The notes under the pieces: model-generated
Seen by the model: the letters and a program-made list of their open reading frames with translations, nothing else
The model's database searches: none
What the model was told of the DNA's origin: nothing
From: Cyclobacteriaceae bacterium
Lineage (GTDB): Bacteria > Bacteroidota > Bacteroidia > Cytophagales > Cyclobacteriaceae
Direction: 5' to 3'
Length of the DNA: 64,000 bases
Assembly (NCBI GenBank): GCA_020832305.1
Contig: JAFIEV010000020.1
Location: 1-64,000, forward strand
In this document: positions 27,629 to 37,013 of the stretch, piece by piece
Layout of the letters: each line of letters begins with the position of its first letter
Numbering within the stretch: position 1 is the stretch's first letter
Made by a program: the position numbers and the translations under genes

Positions 27629-29806
27629 TTAATTTACGAACAACTCATCTACCAGCAACAAAGCAGGCGCGCCTTTTCTTTTATGCCAGTCCGGGAGGGA
27701 TGGAACAGATCGGGCGATGATTTTGAAGTGCGTACCTTCAAAAGCTTTTGTCTGGCATTCAATCAATTCTATATAGGGCTTTCCCTCTTGCTTTGGTTGC
27801 CTGGGTTTAAGTTGTCCGATGGGCTGTAATGTTGTGGCTGACTGTCCGCCCCATATTTCTATGGAGATAGGAGGGAAAATGATCGTTTCCGGCTCTACCA
27901 ATATGTTCATGGCTACTGAAGATACCAGCACCGGTTCTTTGTACTCTATAAGCACTTCCATATCGTTTCTTAAAAACCCGGCCCAGTTATTGGCCCAGGC
28001 GGGACTGTTGGCATTAAAGGTGCCCATCTCTTCATCAAAGAAGGTCAATGCCCCATTGGCGGGATGAACCCTGTTGAGTTTGCTCAGCAATACGACTGTA
28101 TCGGGCACATATCGACTTCTGAAAACCTGCAGATTGGCGATTTCGCTGGGCATCCAGCCTTCTTTATAGGCCCTTGCCTTAATGAGCTGCCCTTGGGTTA
28201 ATATGGTTTTGCCTTCGACAAAGGTGATGGCTTTTTCGTCATCAGGATCACTTCCATCCAGGGTAAAACGAATCTCCACATCCCGAATGGGATGCCCCAG
28301 TTGAACTATGAGGCTGTCTCTGAAAATTTTAGAGGGATTGGTTAATACTGGAGGATTTAATTGAAGTATATCTTCATCACTTTCCATTATACCGTGTAAT
28401 ATTTGAATGCCGGAATATTCTGCCTTAAGTTTCGAAATTTCTTCATCACTTAAATTGGAATTCCAAAGCGCAACAGATCGTAGTGACGAATGGTCATGAA
28501 TAAAATTCCGGACATTGGTATAGTCTGCATGGGTTCCAGACAAGGATATATGTTTAAGTTTTTTGAGTGAGCCAAGGGATTCAAGAAAATTTCCGCTGAT
28601 CCTGGTAAAACCCAGGTTTAACTTTTCGAGGTTTTCAAATTGACTGATAATCCTGGAAACATCATCTTCAACCGGCATATGATTGAGATTTAACGATACG
28701 ACTTGCCTTTTTACGACCAGAAGATCTTCTACATCGGAAGGCACGAAATCTTTGCCATTAAAAAAAACCACATCTAAAGCCGGAGAATTTTTATACAGGG
28801 CTTGTATCACACGGTTTTCATTCCGGAGTGATGCAAGCAGCTTTGAATCTGCTTTGGGGAAATCATACTGCGCTGTAGTTTTATCATTCAGGCTAAGATA
28901 GGCTGTGGCAATTTGTCGCAGGGGATCACCGTCGGGCAATTGCACAATACGCTGCTCAAAGGAGGCATTGCGTGCAACCCAAAGTTCAATTAACGTTTTT
29001 TCTTCATCCGTAAGTTGGGTTTTGCCCTTTGGAGGCATATGTTCATCATCATCGATGGGAAGGTGAATTCTCTGTATAAGCAGGCTGTTTTCCGGATCTC
29101 CGGGCACAAACAAGGCCCCGGAAGCTCCCCCTTTTAGCAGCCTTTCTTTCCGGTTTAATACCAGTTCACCTTTCGATTTATTAACATTATGGCATGAAAT
29201 ACATTTCTTTTCGAAAACAGTCAGCACGGCATGGTCAAAGACCAATGCCTCATCGAGTGATATGAACGTATTTTTATTTCTGGTCAAAGGCTCAAGTATG
29301 AAATTTTCTCCGTGTGTCAGTGTCGAGCCCAAATGACCGGCTATGATTAAAACAACAATGACAACAGCAGCCGATGATGCAGCAATTTTTTTAGAATACC
29401 AGACTTTGCTGCGCACATAATAGACAATAATGGATAAAAACACCAGTATAAGGGCTGACCACTTATGCAAGAACAGCGCTTCTGAAGCGTACCCATCTTC
29501 CAGCGATAAAAACAATCCAGTCAGGGCGCTGAGACTGCTCAGTAAAACGGCAATTAAAAACAAGTAACGTAAAATAATAGAGAAGAACTCTTGTCCGGCA
29601 AAAGATGGATGATGGCGTAGATAATCCAGAATAAGTACAAGGATTAAAAAAGCGATGGGAAAATGCAATATTAAAGGATGCATCCTGCCAAGTGGCTGGA
29701 GCCAGGCTGGAAGTATGATTAATGACTCAAAGATGAGTAAAAAAAGAAGCAGTATACTCAGTGAAAAAAGCAAAACCTCGCCAATGCGAAAAAAATCAGG
29801 CTTCAT
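27629..29806 (-). CDS. Membrane c-type cytochrome with LRR and CHB_HEX_C-like domains
   Basis: A 725-residue multidomain protein. Five hydrophobic segments in the first 160 residues include a DUF2231-like part (MHPLILHFPIAF). A planctomycete-type cytochrome domain follows with heme motif CISCH at 202-206 and a downstream HMPPKGK for the axial Met. Next come leucine-rich repeats (about 360-470), a chitobiase-C-terminal-like Fn3 domain (FTLDGSDPDDEKA, about 505-560) and a C-terminal beta domain. It is the last gene of the three-gene operon with the DUF1501 and DUF1553 proteins. It probably accepts electrons outside the cytoplasm. The substrate is unknown. Confidence 0.82.
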   Translation of the reverse strand: MKPDFFRIGEVLLFSLSILLLFLLIFESLIILPAWLQPLGRMHPLILHFPIAFLILVLILDYLRHHPSFAGQEFFSIILRYLFLIAVLLSSLSALTGLFLSLEDGYASEALFLHKWSALILVFLSIIVYYVRSKVWYSKKIAASSAAVVIVVLIIAGHLGSTLTHGENFILEPLTRNKNTFISLDEALVFDHAVLTVFEKKCISCHNVNKSKGELVLNRKERLLKGGASGALFVPGDPENSLLIQRIHLPIDDDEHMPPKGKTQLTDEEKTLIELWVARNASFEQRIVQLPDGDPLRQIATAYLSLNDKTTAQYDFPKADSKLLASLRNENRVIQALYKNSPALDVVFFNGKDFVPSDVEDLLVVKRQVVSLNLNHMPVEDDVSRIISQFENLEKLNLGFTRISGNFLESLGSLKKLKHISLSGTHADYTNVRNFIHDHSSLRSVALWNSNLSDEEISKLKAEYSGIQILHGIMESDEDILQLNPPVLTNPSKIFRDSLIVQLGHPIRDVEIRFTLDGSDPDDEKAITFVEGKTILTQGQLIKARAYKEGWMPSEIANLQVFRSRYVPDTVVLLSKLNRVHPANGALTFFDEEMGTFNANSPAWANNWAGFLRNDMEVLIEYKEPVLVSSVAMNILVEPETIIFPPISIEIWGGQSATTLQPIGQLKPRQPKQEGKPYIELIECQTKAFEGTHFKIIARSVPSLPDWHKRKGAPALLLVDELFVN

Positions 29807-29836
29807 AAGCAGCTTATAAATATTTAAACATTCATT

Positions 29837-31291
29837 TTATGCGATCAGGTCTTTTACTACATGTCCTGCTACATCGGTAAGCCTGAAGCGCCTGCCAAGG
29901 TGTTTATACACCAGTTTTTCATGATCGAGCCCCATAAGGTGGAGAACGGTTGCCTGAAAATCGTGCACATCTACAGGATCTTTTGCTACATTATAGCCCA
30001 GTTCATCTGTGTCCCCATACACGATGCCTGGTTTTACGCCGCCTCCAGCCATCCAGATGCTGAAACATCTGGGGTGATGGTCTCTTCCATAATTGTCGTG
30101 GGTTAGTTTTCCCTGGCTGTAATTTGTGCGGCCAAATTCACCACCCCAGATAACCAGGGTTTCATCCAGCAGACCACGTTGCTTGAGATCGGTAACCAAT
30201 GCTGCGGAGGCCTGGTCTACATCTTTGGCCTGCTGTGTTATTTCATAAGGAAGATTATCATGCTGATCCCATCCCTGATGGTACAATTGTACAAATCGTA
30301 CCCCATTTTCAGAGAGCTTTCTGGCCAGCAGGCAGTTGGCAGCATAGGTGCCAGGTACCAGGCATTCGGGCCCGTATAATTTGATGATAGAATCTGGTTC
30401 CTTTGTTACATCCATGACTTCCGGTACGGTGGTCTGCATGCGGTAGGCCATTTCATACTGCTGAATTTTAGAGCGAATCTCAGGGTCTCCGAATTTCTCA
30501 AAAGATTTTTCATTGAGTTGCGAAATATGGTCCAGCATAAGGCGACGTTCAGTACGCGTCATCCCTTTGGGATCTTTCAGGTACAAGACCGGGTCTTCAC
30601 CACTGCTGAATTGCACCCCCTGATGCACAGAGTCCAGAAATCCATTAGTCCATAATTTTGAATAAACACCTTGTCCATTGCCAATGCCTCTGGACAATAG
30701 CACGGTAAAAGCCGGCAGATTATTGTTTTCACTTCCCAATCCATAGCTCAGCCAGGCTCCCATGCTGGGTCGGTTGCCCTGTTGCGCCCCTGTCTGAAAA
30801 AAAGTGAGGGCCGGATCATGATTAATGGCTTCGGTGTGCATAGATCGTATAATGCACAGATCATCCACAATGCGGGAGGTATAAGGAAAAAGATCGCTGA
30901 CCCATGCTCCGGCCTGGCCATATTGTTTAAAGTCAGAAAATGAACCCACCAGGGGAAAGGACGATTGGTTGGCCGTCATGCCGGTGAGCCTTTGTCCGCC
31001 ACGCACAGAGTCTGGAAGTTCCTGGCCCAGCATCTCTTTTAATTTGGGTTTATAATCAAAGGACTCCAGTTGGGAAGGGGCTCCGTTTTGGAACAAATAG
31101 ATAATTCGTTTTGCTTTAGGTGCGAAATCTGCCAGGCCGGCAAGGTTTTGATCTCCTGAGAAATTTCTGTTTTTAAAAAGCCCGGGCATAAGCAGTGAAC
31201 CCAGGGCAATACTTCCCACACCGGCGCCCAGGTTGGTAAGAAATCGCCTTCTGTTGATGTTTAACCTATGTTCAAAAAAGTCTTTTTCCAT
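29837..31291 (-). CDS. DUF1501 family Tat-exported protein
   Basis: A 484-residue alkaline-phosphatase-superfamily-like protein. It begins with a twin-arginine signal (RRRFLTNLGAGVGS, residues 14-27) and shows typical DUF1501 segments: RIIYLFQNGAPSQLE, WDQHDNLP, VIWGGEFGRT and HHPRCFSIWMAGGGVKPG. Function in the family is not established; a hydrolase or sulfatase-like role is suspected. It is encoded 1 bp after the DUF1549/DUF1553 cytochrome gene, a pairing well known in Planctomycetes and also present in some Bacteroidota. Confidence 0.88.
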   Translation of the reverse strand: MEKDFFEHRLNINRRRFLTNLGAGVGSIALGSLLMPGLFKNRNFSGDQNLAGLADFAPKAKRIIYLFQNGAPSQLESFDYKPKLKEMLGQELPDSVRGGQRLTGMTANQSSFPLVGSFSDFKQYGQAGAWVSDLFPYTSRIVDDLCIIRSMHTEAINHDPALTFFQTGAQQGNRPSMGAWLSYGLGSENNNLPAFTVLLSRGIGNGQGVYSKLWTNGFLDSVHQGVQFSSGEDPVLYLKDPKGMTRTERRLMLDHISQLNEKSFEKFGDPEIRSKIQQYEMAYRMQTTVPEVMDVTKEPDSIIKLYGPECLVPGTYAANCLLARKLSENGVRFVQLYHQGWDQHDNLPYEITQQAKDVDQASAALVTDLKQRGLLDETLVIWGGEFGRTNYSQGKLTHDNYGRDHHPRCFSIWMAGGGVKPGIVYGDTDELGYNVAKDPVDVHDFQATVLHLMGLDHEKLVYKHLGRRFRLTDVAGHVVKDLIA

Positions 31292-31292
31292 A

Positions 31293-33611
31293 TCAGGTTT
31301 TTGAGATACTTTCTTCCAAATTATATATGACAGTGATTACCTGCATCAAAGATGCCCACATCACGGGATCAACACCATCGATACCCGGATACTCACCCAC
31401 ATTGAGCAGTTCCAGCGCTTCTTCAGCGCCTAATGTTGTAATCCGCCCCTGGTAATACTGCATAAGCACAGCCATTTCCTGTTCGCTGGCATGTCTGCAC
31501 AATATTTTTCTAAAGGCAGTATGAATTTTTTCGTTGATGTCACCCTGGTCCTTTAGCAATTTTCCGGCGAGTACCCTGGAAGCCTCAAGCATAGTCGGAT
31601 CATTCATCATCATCAAGGCCTGAAGGGGGGTGTTGGTTGTCAATCTTTCAACCTCGCATTGGTCCCGGTTACTGCCATCGAAAAGGGTAAGTGCAGGTGG
31701 TGGAACGGTACGTTTAATGAACTGATATAAACCACGCCGGTATAAGGCATCCCCGTGGTCCTGCTTATAAACCGAAAGAATACCTCTGCCCGAGGTGGCA
31801 CCTTCCCATAAACCGGGTGGTTGGTAAGGTTTTACGCTTGGGCCGCCGATTTCAGTATTGAGCAGGCCACTGCTTGCCAGCAGCATATCACGGATAAATT
31901 CGGCTTTAAGGCGGTGTCGGGGTGCACGGGCCAGAAAGATGTTTTCAGGGTCTTTATTCAGCTTTTCCTTGCTGATCACAGCGCTTTGCCGGTAAGTTGC
32001 GGAGGTGTATATTTTTCTTTGCAGGGCCTTTATGTCCCATCCACTGTTTATGAATTCAACGGCCAGCCAGTCCAGCAATTCAGGGTGGGAGGGAAGGGCT
32101 CCCTGCATACCGAAATCACCCGGTGTGCTTACAATACCGCGACCAAAAATCTCGAGCCACATATGATTTACAAATACCCTGGCTGTTAATGGATTATCAG
32201 GGTCGAATAACCATTGGGCCAGTCCAAGGCGGTTTTTTTCATAATCTGACTTGAATCCGAGGATGGATGGAGGTGTGCCCGGCTCTACTTTTGCCGTAGG
32301 TTGGTCGTACATACCTCTGTTCAGTACGTAGGTTGGTCGTATCGAATCCAGTTCTCCCATCACAGAAACGATCAGGTCGAGGGTATCTTTTTTATTGATA
32401 AATTTCAATATAGCTTCTACATCTTCATTTTGAATGTGCATTAACGGCCTCTTGGCATAGGTCTCCGGTCCACCCACCGATGATTCTATACCCTTTTCCT
32501 TTACATTATTAAAAAATGCATAGAGCTGATAATAATCTTTCTGCGATATGGGATCGTATTTATGGTCATGACATCCTGCGCATTCTATGGTAATGCCGAT
32601 GAGTCCTTTGCCAAAGGTATTGGTGCGATCGGTTACATACATCACCCTGTATTCTTCATCGACAACCCCTCCTTCTTCTGTGATTTTGTGGTTGCGGTTA
32701 AAACCCGTTGCCAGCATTTGTTCCATACCTGCATCGGGCAATAAGTCGCCTGCAATTTGCCAGGTAATGAACTGATCATAGGGCATATTTTGATTAAAAG
32801 CATGGATTACCCAATCGCGCCAGGGCCACTGACTGCGGTAGCTGTCATCCTGGAAGCCATGAGAATCGGCAAATCGGGCCAGGTCCATCCAATACACGGC
32901 CATTTTTTCACCATATGCTTTATTGTTGAGCAATTGATCGACCATGTGTTCATAGGCATCAGGCCGGGAATCTGCCAGGAAGGCATCCATCATTTCCAGA
33001 CTTGGCGGTAAACCGGTGATGTCGAAGCACAGTCGTTTGAGCAGGCTTTCTTTATCCGCAACAGGGTTGGGCTTTAGGTCCATGCGTTCCTGTGCAGCGA
33101 GTATGAAATAGTCCAGTTCGTTGACAGGCCATTTTTTATTTTTCACTTTGGGCAGCGCCGGAGATTCGGGAGCCACAAATGACCAATGGGGCTCATATTT
33201 GGCGCCCTGCCGGATCCATTTTTCAATTAATTTGATTTCATGGTCATGTAAATACAGATTCGATCCTGGGGGAGGCATTTTTAATTCATCATCATTAGAT
33301 GAAATGCGAAGGTACATCTCAGAAGAATGGGGCTTGCCGGGCACCAATGCATGTTTACCAGGGTTGTCTGATAAAGCTTTTAATGCATTTTCTTCAATAT
33401 CGAGCCTGAGCCCGGCCTCTCTTTTATTGGCATCAGGACCATGACAGGCAAAGCAATTGTCAGATAGAATCGGGCGTATATGAAAATTATAGCTGATTTC
33501 ATCGGGCAGCTGTACGTTTTCACCACCACTTTTGGATGTATCATTACAGGAAATCAACGCCAAAAGCCCCAGGTATATACCAATGCAAATTATTTTCAAT
33601 CGAAATGTCAT
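31293..33611 (-). CDS. Planctomycete-type cytochrome lipoprotein (PSCyt1-DUF1549-DUF1553)
   Basis: A 772-residue exported protein. The signal ends in a lipobox (LALISC, C22). A PSCyt1 domain has heme motif CFACH at 53-57 with a KMPPPG segment for the distal ligand. DUF1549 (about 160-365) contains a second CXXCH, CAGCH at 344-348, and DUF1553 lies at about 450-720. The heme motifs indicate a periplasmic or surface redox enzyme. In Planctomycetes such proteins always travel with DUF1501, as here. It is the first gene of the operon. The biological substrate is unknown; carbohydrate oxidation is a common guess. Confidence 0.9.
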   Translation of the reverse strand: MTFRLKIICIGIYLGLLALISCNDTSKSGGENVQLPDEISYNFHIRPILSDNCFACHGPDANKREAGLRLDIEENALKALSDNPGKHALVPGKPHSSEMYLRISSNDDELKMPPPGSNLYLHDHEIKLIEKWIRQGAKYEPHWSFVAPESPALPKVKNKKWPVNELDYFILAAQERMDLKPNPVADKESLLKRLCFDITGLPPSLEMMDAFLADSRPDAYEHMVDQLLNNKAYGEKMAVYWMDLARFADSHGFQDDSYRSQWPWRDWVIHAFNQNMPYDQFITWQIAGDLLPDAGMEQMLATGFNRNHKITEEGGVVDEEYRVMYVTDRTNTFGKGLIGITIECAGCHDHKYDPISQKDYYQLYAFFNNVKEKGIESSVGGPETYAKRPLMHIQNEDVEAILKFINKKDTLDLIVSVMGELDSIRPTYVLNRGMYDQPTAKVEPGTPPSILGFKSDYEKNRLGLAQWLFDPDNPLTARVFVNHMWLEIFGRGIVSTPGDFGMQGALPSHPELLDWLAVEFINSGWDIKALQRKIYTSATYRQSAVISKEKLNKDPENIFLARAPRHRLKAEFIRDMLLASSGLLNTEIGGPSVKPYQPPGLWEGATSGRGILSVYKQDHGDALYRRGLYQFIKRTVPPPALTLFDGSNRDQCEVERLTTNTPLQALMMMNDPTMLEASRVLAGKLLKDQGDINEKIHTAFRKILCRHASEQEMAVLMQYYQGRITTLGAEEALELLNVGEYPGIDGVDPVMWASLMQVITVIYNLEESISKT

Positions 33612-33848
33612 TTTTATCGATGAACTAAGAGTAAATACATGTATTAATAATGAGTAACCCAGGGATGAAGGTCAATTCGGGTTTAATTTAGAAAAATATT
33701 GACAGTAATGCTATATTGATGTATAAGTTTTTATCGCTGACGGTGCGTTTACAATGAGCCGGAGCAATTGCCTTTAGTGGTTAGGATTTGGGAAATATAC
33801 TACGGTTAAGGCAAATCAGTTTTGTGTATTCTATTTTAATAATTTTTC

Positions 33849-33879
33849 TTGGCAATTATTTTACTTCTGTGTAATATTG
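33849..33879 (+). promoter_or_regulatory. Putative Bacteroidota promoter of the tRNA
   Basis: TTGG at 33849-33852, a 19-bp spacer and TAATATTG at 33872-33879 fit the Bacteroidota -33 TTTG / -7 TAnnTTTG pattern. Transcription would start near 33886, about 40 bp before the tRNA. Confidence 0.45.
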
Positions 33880-33926
33880 CACTCCCATTTGAGGGAATCA
33901 AAATTGAGGACACAATATGTGATCCC

Positions 33927-34000
33927 GGGCCTATAGCTCAGTTGGTTAGAGCACCTGACTCATAATCAGGTGGTCCCTGGTTCGAGCCCAGGTGGGCCCA
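33927..34000 (+). tRNA. tRNA with CAT anticodon (Met or lysidine-type Ile2)
   Basis: A complete 74-nt cloverleaf. The acceptor stem GGGCCTA pairs with TGGGCCC (one T-G wobble) and the discriminator A is at 34000. The D arm, an anticodon stem CCTGA/TCAGG around loop CTCATAA, and a TTCGAGC T-loop are all present. CCA is not encoded. CAT serves elongator Met, initiator Met or Ile2; features distinguishing Met from Ile2 were not decisive by eye. Direct repeats of its 3' part follow. Confidence 0.93.
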
Positions 34001-34011
34001 CTGAAAATCAG

Positions 34012-34046
34012 CCACTTACGATGTAAAAATTGTAAGTGGTTTTTAT
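34012..34046 (+). terminator. Intrinsic terminator of the tRNA
   Basis: CCACTTAC (34012-34019) pairs perfectly with GTAAGTGG (34032-34039) and is followed by TTTTTAT. A duplicate occurs in the second repeat unit around 34169-34203. Confidence 0.75.
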
Positions 34047-34091
34047 ATTCTAAGTGGTTGTAAGTCTGCTTGACTTAGATTCAGTGGAGGG

Positions 34092-34157
34092 ATAGCACCT
34101 GACTCCCCCGAAAGCATTCGGGGCAGGTGGTCCCTGGTTCGAGCCCAGGTGGGCCCA
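34092..34157 (+). pseudogene. tRNA-like remnant with rebuilt anticodon arm
   Basis: 34094-34104 equals the tRNA segment AGCACCTGACT and 34124-34157 equals the tRNA 3' half through the discriminator base. Between them the anticodon loop is replaced by the hairpin CCCCGAA-AGCA-TTCGGGG. The 5' acceptor strand and most of the D arm are absent, so a functional tRNA is unlikely. Confidence 0.8.
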
Positions 34158-34270
34158 CTGAAAATCAACCACTTACGATGTGAAAATTGTAAGTGGTTTT
34201 TACATTCTAAGTGGTTGTAAGTCTGCTTGACTTAGATTCAGTGGAGGGATAGCACCTGACTCCCCCGAAA

Positions 34271-34369
34271 GCTCAAAGATGTGGAAACCTTCTTGAAATC
34301 AATGTCTGGGATCACCTGATCATCACCAGGGAAGGGTATTTATCATTTGCAGATGAGGGTCTTTTATAG
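34271..34369 (+). pseudogene. radC: RadC (JAB-domain) C-terminal fragment
   Basis: A 32-codon frame ends in VWDHLIITREGYLSFADEG, the typical C-terminus of RadC/JAB-domain proteins, which are frequent on Bacteroidota mobile elements. Everything upstream is missing, and the frame starts exactly at the end of the second tRNA-derived repeat. This indicates a deletion or integration junction. Confidence 0.75.
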
Positions 34370-34380
34370 GCCCTTTTTTT
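34356..34380 (+). terminator. Intrinsic terminator overlapping the radC relic stop
   Basis: AGGGTC (34356-34361) pairs with GGCCCT (34369-34374) with one T-G pair and is followed by a run of T. It was probably the original terminator of the radC-like gene. Confidence 0.6.
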
Positions 34381-34419
34381 ATAAATGATTGCAAAACTTG
34401 TATTTGTATTAATAGATTT

Positions 34420-34851
34420 TTAAAGACCCCTTCCTTTTTTATTATGGTTGGACTGAATCACCTTGCCAACCAGCTTTTCGTTCAAGTCTTTTGCATTGGC
34501 ATATAGGTGAGACATATCGCTGGCTTCCGGAAACTTTTTCATCAGCAGACTCACAGCTTTTCTCCCACTATCATCATTGTCTAAAAACAAAAAATGGCTT
34601 TTATGTTTTTCCTTGAGCTCCATGGCCTTTACAATATTGTAAATACTGTTGAGTACAATAATGTCGTCTCCACTGAAATGTTCCCCGGATAATTTGGCAG
34701 CACTTAGAAAATCCAGAAATCCTTCAAAAACAGACACAATAGAGCTTCCTCTACTGATTACACTTATATCTTTAGGACTGGAAGAGCCTTTAAAAATCGA
34801 ACTTCTCAATTCAAAACCTCCTGAACGGTTTGGAAGCCCCAAAGCAAACAT
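34420..34851 (-). pseudogene. Toprim-domain primase fragment of a mobile element
   Basis: A 143-residue frame holding a toprim-like domain: GSSIVSVFEGFLDFLS with the conserved Glu, then HFLFLDNDDSGRKA with the DxD motif. It resembles CHC2-toprim proteins of Bacteroidota integrative and mobilizable elements, but the N-terminal zinc-finger part is missing. The frame upstream of the apparent start reads through a TAA, two codons before a segment that still looks family-like. It is most likely an inactive 3' remnant. Confidence 0.7.
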
Positions 34852-35046
34852 TCGTTAGTTGTGTAACCTGAAATATGCTTCCTGACATTATTGCATGGCC
34901 AGATTCATATCAATACCCCGACTGTAAACTTACCGGGTTAACAGAGAATTCCTACCCAATGCCCGTGCTTATTCAATGATAAATGGAGATGCTTTCTATG
35001 ATTCAAAGTTATTTAACCAGTATTTCAACTAGGATTGCCGGTAGTT

Positions 35047-35385
35047 TTATTGCTCTTCAATTATGGATTGTCCTTTGGATCTGTCACCTGATGTCCATTC
35101 CCAGTTTTCCTGCAACCTTATCTTTCCATTTGGAAGTATCTCTGGCCTTGAAAAACAAATGCCTGTCATAAGTTCGTTTTTAATATTTACCTGATGATAA
35201 CGCATTTCAATATTTCCATCTTTATCTACCAACCCAATTAAATGTCCGTATTTAATGTTACCTCCTGAATACTCTGCAGTGAGCACATTATCAACCTGCT
35301 TGTAATTAAAAAGAGTTTCAGCTGAAGTTTCTCCATTTTCTGTATTGCTAACCGGTCTGAAAGTTTTGCCGTTATAATTAATCAT
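35047..35385 (-). CDS. NAGS-like small Bacteroidota protein
   Basis: A 112-residue protein of a compact beta-rich family often labelled n-acetylglutamate synthase in Bacteroidota genomes. Conserved segments include YNGKTFRPVSNTENGE, GHLIGLVDKDGNIEMRYHQVN and a C-terminal WEWTSGD. The label is weakly supported, since the protein is too small for a classical NAGS. It is the last gene of the ECF-sigma operon, 3 bp after the DinB-like gene. A frameshifted second copy lies at 56427-56756. Confidence 0.75.
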   Translation of the reverse strand: MINYNGKTFRPVSNTENGETSAETLFNYKQVDNVLTAEYSGGNIKYGHLIGLVDKDGNIEMRYHQVNIKNELMTGICFSRPEILPNGKIRLQENWEWTSGDRSKGQSIIEEQ

Positions 35386-35388
35386 TGT

Positions 35389-35886
35389 TCAATTAAGGTT
35401 TTGATGTTTCAGGGTGGCAGGCGCTACACCAAAATCGGGATGAATTAAATTTTCAAGATTTAATTCTTTAAGACCAACCTTTATCAATGCCTGATGGTGG
35501 ATGGAATGTTCAAAGCAATACCATAATTCACGCTGGTAAGTAGTGCCAATCATCAAAGGGCTGTCCTTGGGATTGTTATAATTGCAAATAAGATTTATAG
35601 GCTTCGGATTCTGTGCTTCAAGGAGCAGGTCTATAATATTGTCGATTATTGAGCAGGCGAAAGAAAGGTTGGTTTCAAGGGTAATATCACGCCTGCGGGC
35701 ATCATAATTTACAATACCTGATTCTTTGCTTTTGGCAAGACAATTGTAAAATTCAAGAATGTGCCGAATGTGCTGACCTATAGAAACGCCGGACAATACA
35801 TCCAGTTTTTGTTGATATTGCGTGGATGTCAGCGATTTTAGAAGGTTTTTCAATTCAAGTAAGTTCTGTCGACAAAGTTCAATCAT
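35389..35886 (-). CDS. DinB-like putative metal-dependent protein
   Basis: Start chosen at MIELCRQNLLEL, because the preceding 28 codons are not family-like. The protein is a four-helix DinB/YfiT-type protein of about 165 residues. Histidines that would bind a metal occur in SIGQHIRHILEF and HSIHHQALI. Some members transfer thiols such as bacillithiol; others have unknown roles. It lies within the sigma-factor operon, between the ATP-grasp and NAGS-like genes, which suggests thiol or stress metabolism by association. Confidence 0.75.
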   Translation of the reverse strand: MIELCRQNLLELKNLLKSLTSTQYQQKLDVLSGVSIGQHIRHILEFYNCLAKSKESGIVNYDARRRDITLETNLSFACSIIDNIIDLLLEAQNPKPINLICNYNNPKDSPLMIGTTYQRELWYCFEHSIHHQALIKVGLKELNLENLIHPDFGVAPATLKHQNLN

Positions 35887-35973
35887 AGGGATTGCTATTT
35901 TAAATAAAATATATAAATGAACAAAATAATCATATGTATTAGAGTCGTGTTTTTTTCTCAAACCTGACAAATT

Positions 35974-37008
35974 TTATTGCTTTTTTACAGACAGCTTCCA
36001 GTTCTTATAGTGGGTCACCGCATCTTTAAAAGTTGGGGTAGTACATCCAGATATTCTGTTAAGCTTACTTATGCTGTAAATTATATTCCAATGCCTCAGC
36101 AAAGTGCCAATGCCAGTAAGGAGCCGGATGCCAGGATCATAAATATGCGCCGGTTCAGCATTTACACCATTCACTTCCAGGATTTTAATATTTCTTCCTT
36201 GTAAAAAATCCTCAAGACTTGACGCACGTAAATCATACCGCCCATAATAAAATCCCGCAAGTTGCGCACTTATGTCTGTAAACATTTGTTCAAGTTCAGA
36301 ATTGATCAGATGCCGGCCATCAAGAAATTTAGTACCTCGATTGTGGTTGCCAATGGATTCAAGAATTTTCACTTCACCCGCGTTCAATACCTCATCAACT
36401 GAGCTCCCTAAACTTTTCAGAAGTTGCTTTCGTACCAGTAAGGCTCGATTATTTTTATCTGCCAATTCTATTATTCTTGATTTGCCATCACCTGTAACCG
36501 ACAGGAACTCTTTAAGGACGATGGATGGTATATGACCTTTTTTCTCTCCGGGTAGCCTGTAATAAAACACACCTGCTTCAAAGGGATAATCAATGTATTC
36601 CTGTATAACACAATTGGATTGTAAGGTAGGTTGTCGGGCCAGGTCATCATTATTACGGATAAGTACTACACCTTTGCCCCGCTCACCACAGTCTGGCTTA
36701 AGTATCAATGGAAAATTGATGTCAAATTTTCTCAGGGCCTCAGTTAATTGCTCAGGAACAGTACCAGCCGCACAAAAAATCGTTTTTGGTTTGTGAAGAT
36801 CTGATAGCTGGCAAAGTTGTTTGAATTTAGAAGCCCCGTAAAGTCCGCCCATTTCCATACCTGGATTGGCCAAACTGAAAAAGAAGCATGAACGGGACTT
36901 AAGAGCCAACCATGTATAATATATTGCGACCGGAATATAAACGATACAGGTTGGCCAGAACTCCCATTTTGTCAGTTTTATCCATATATTTTTTGCAGTC
37001 ACAACCAT
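35974..37008 (-). CDS. ATP-grasp ligase with N-terminal membrane segment
   Basis: A 344-residue ATP-grasp enzyme, a family that joins a carboxylate to an amine or thiol using ATP. A hydrophobic segment (about 17-38) precedes the ATP-grasp fold. LILKPDCGERGKGVVLI is the ATP-binding lysine and glycine loop, IQEYIDYPFEAGVFYY the adenine region, and KILEVNGVNAEPAHIYDP the Mg-binding Glu/Asn. Substrates are unknown. It is 5 bp downstream of the surface-antigen gene in the ECF-sigma operon. The combination with peroxiredoxin and DinB genes suggests making or modifying a protective small molecule, which is inference. Confidence 0.8.
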   Translation of the reverse strand: MVVTAKNIWIKLTKWEFWPTCIVYIPVAIYYTWLALKSRSCFFFSLANPGMEMGGLYGASKFKQLCQLSDLHKPKTIFCAAGTVPEQLTEALRKFDINFPLILKPDCGERGKGVVLIRNNDDLARQPTLQSNCVIQEYIDYPFEAGVFYYRLPGEKKGHIPSIVLKEFLSVTGDGKSRIIELADKNNRALLVRKQLLKSLGSSVDEVLNAGEVKILESIGNHNRGTKFLDGRHLINSELEQMFTDISAQLAGFYYGRYDLRASSLEDFLQGRNIKILEVNGVNAEPAHIYDPGIRLLTGIGTLLRHWNIIYSISKLNRISGCTTPTFKDAVTHYKNWKLSVKKQ

Positions 37009-37013
37009 GAGTA

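Larger units (their letters stand above)
34001..34272 (+). repeat. Tandem 157-bp tRNA-downstream repeat
   Basis: 34001-34115 and 34158-34272 are direct repeats of 115 nt with 3 mismatches, offset by 157 bp. Each unit holds a terminator-like hairpin and ends in tRNA-derived sequence. Unit 1 continues into a full tRNA 3' half; unit 2 is cut at 34272 and joins a radC fragment. Confidence 0.88.
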
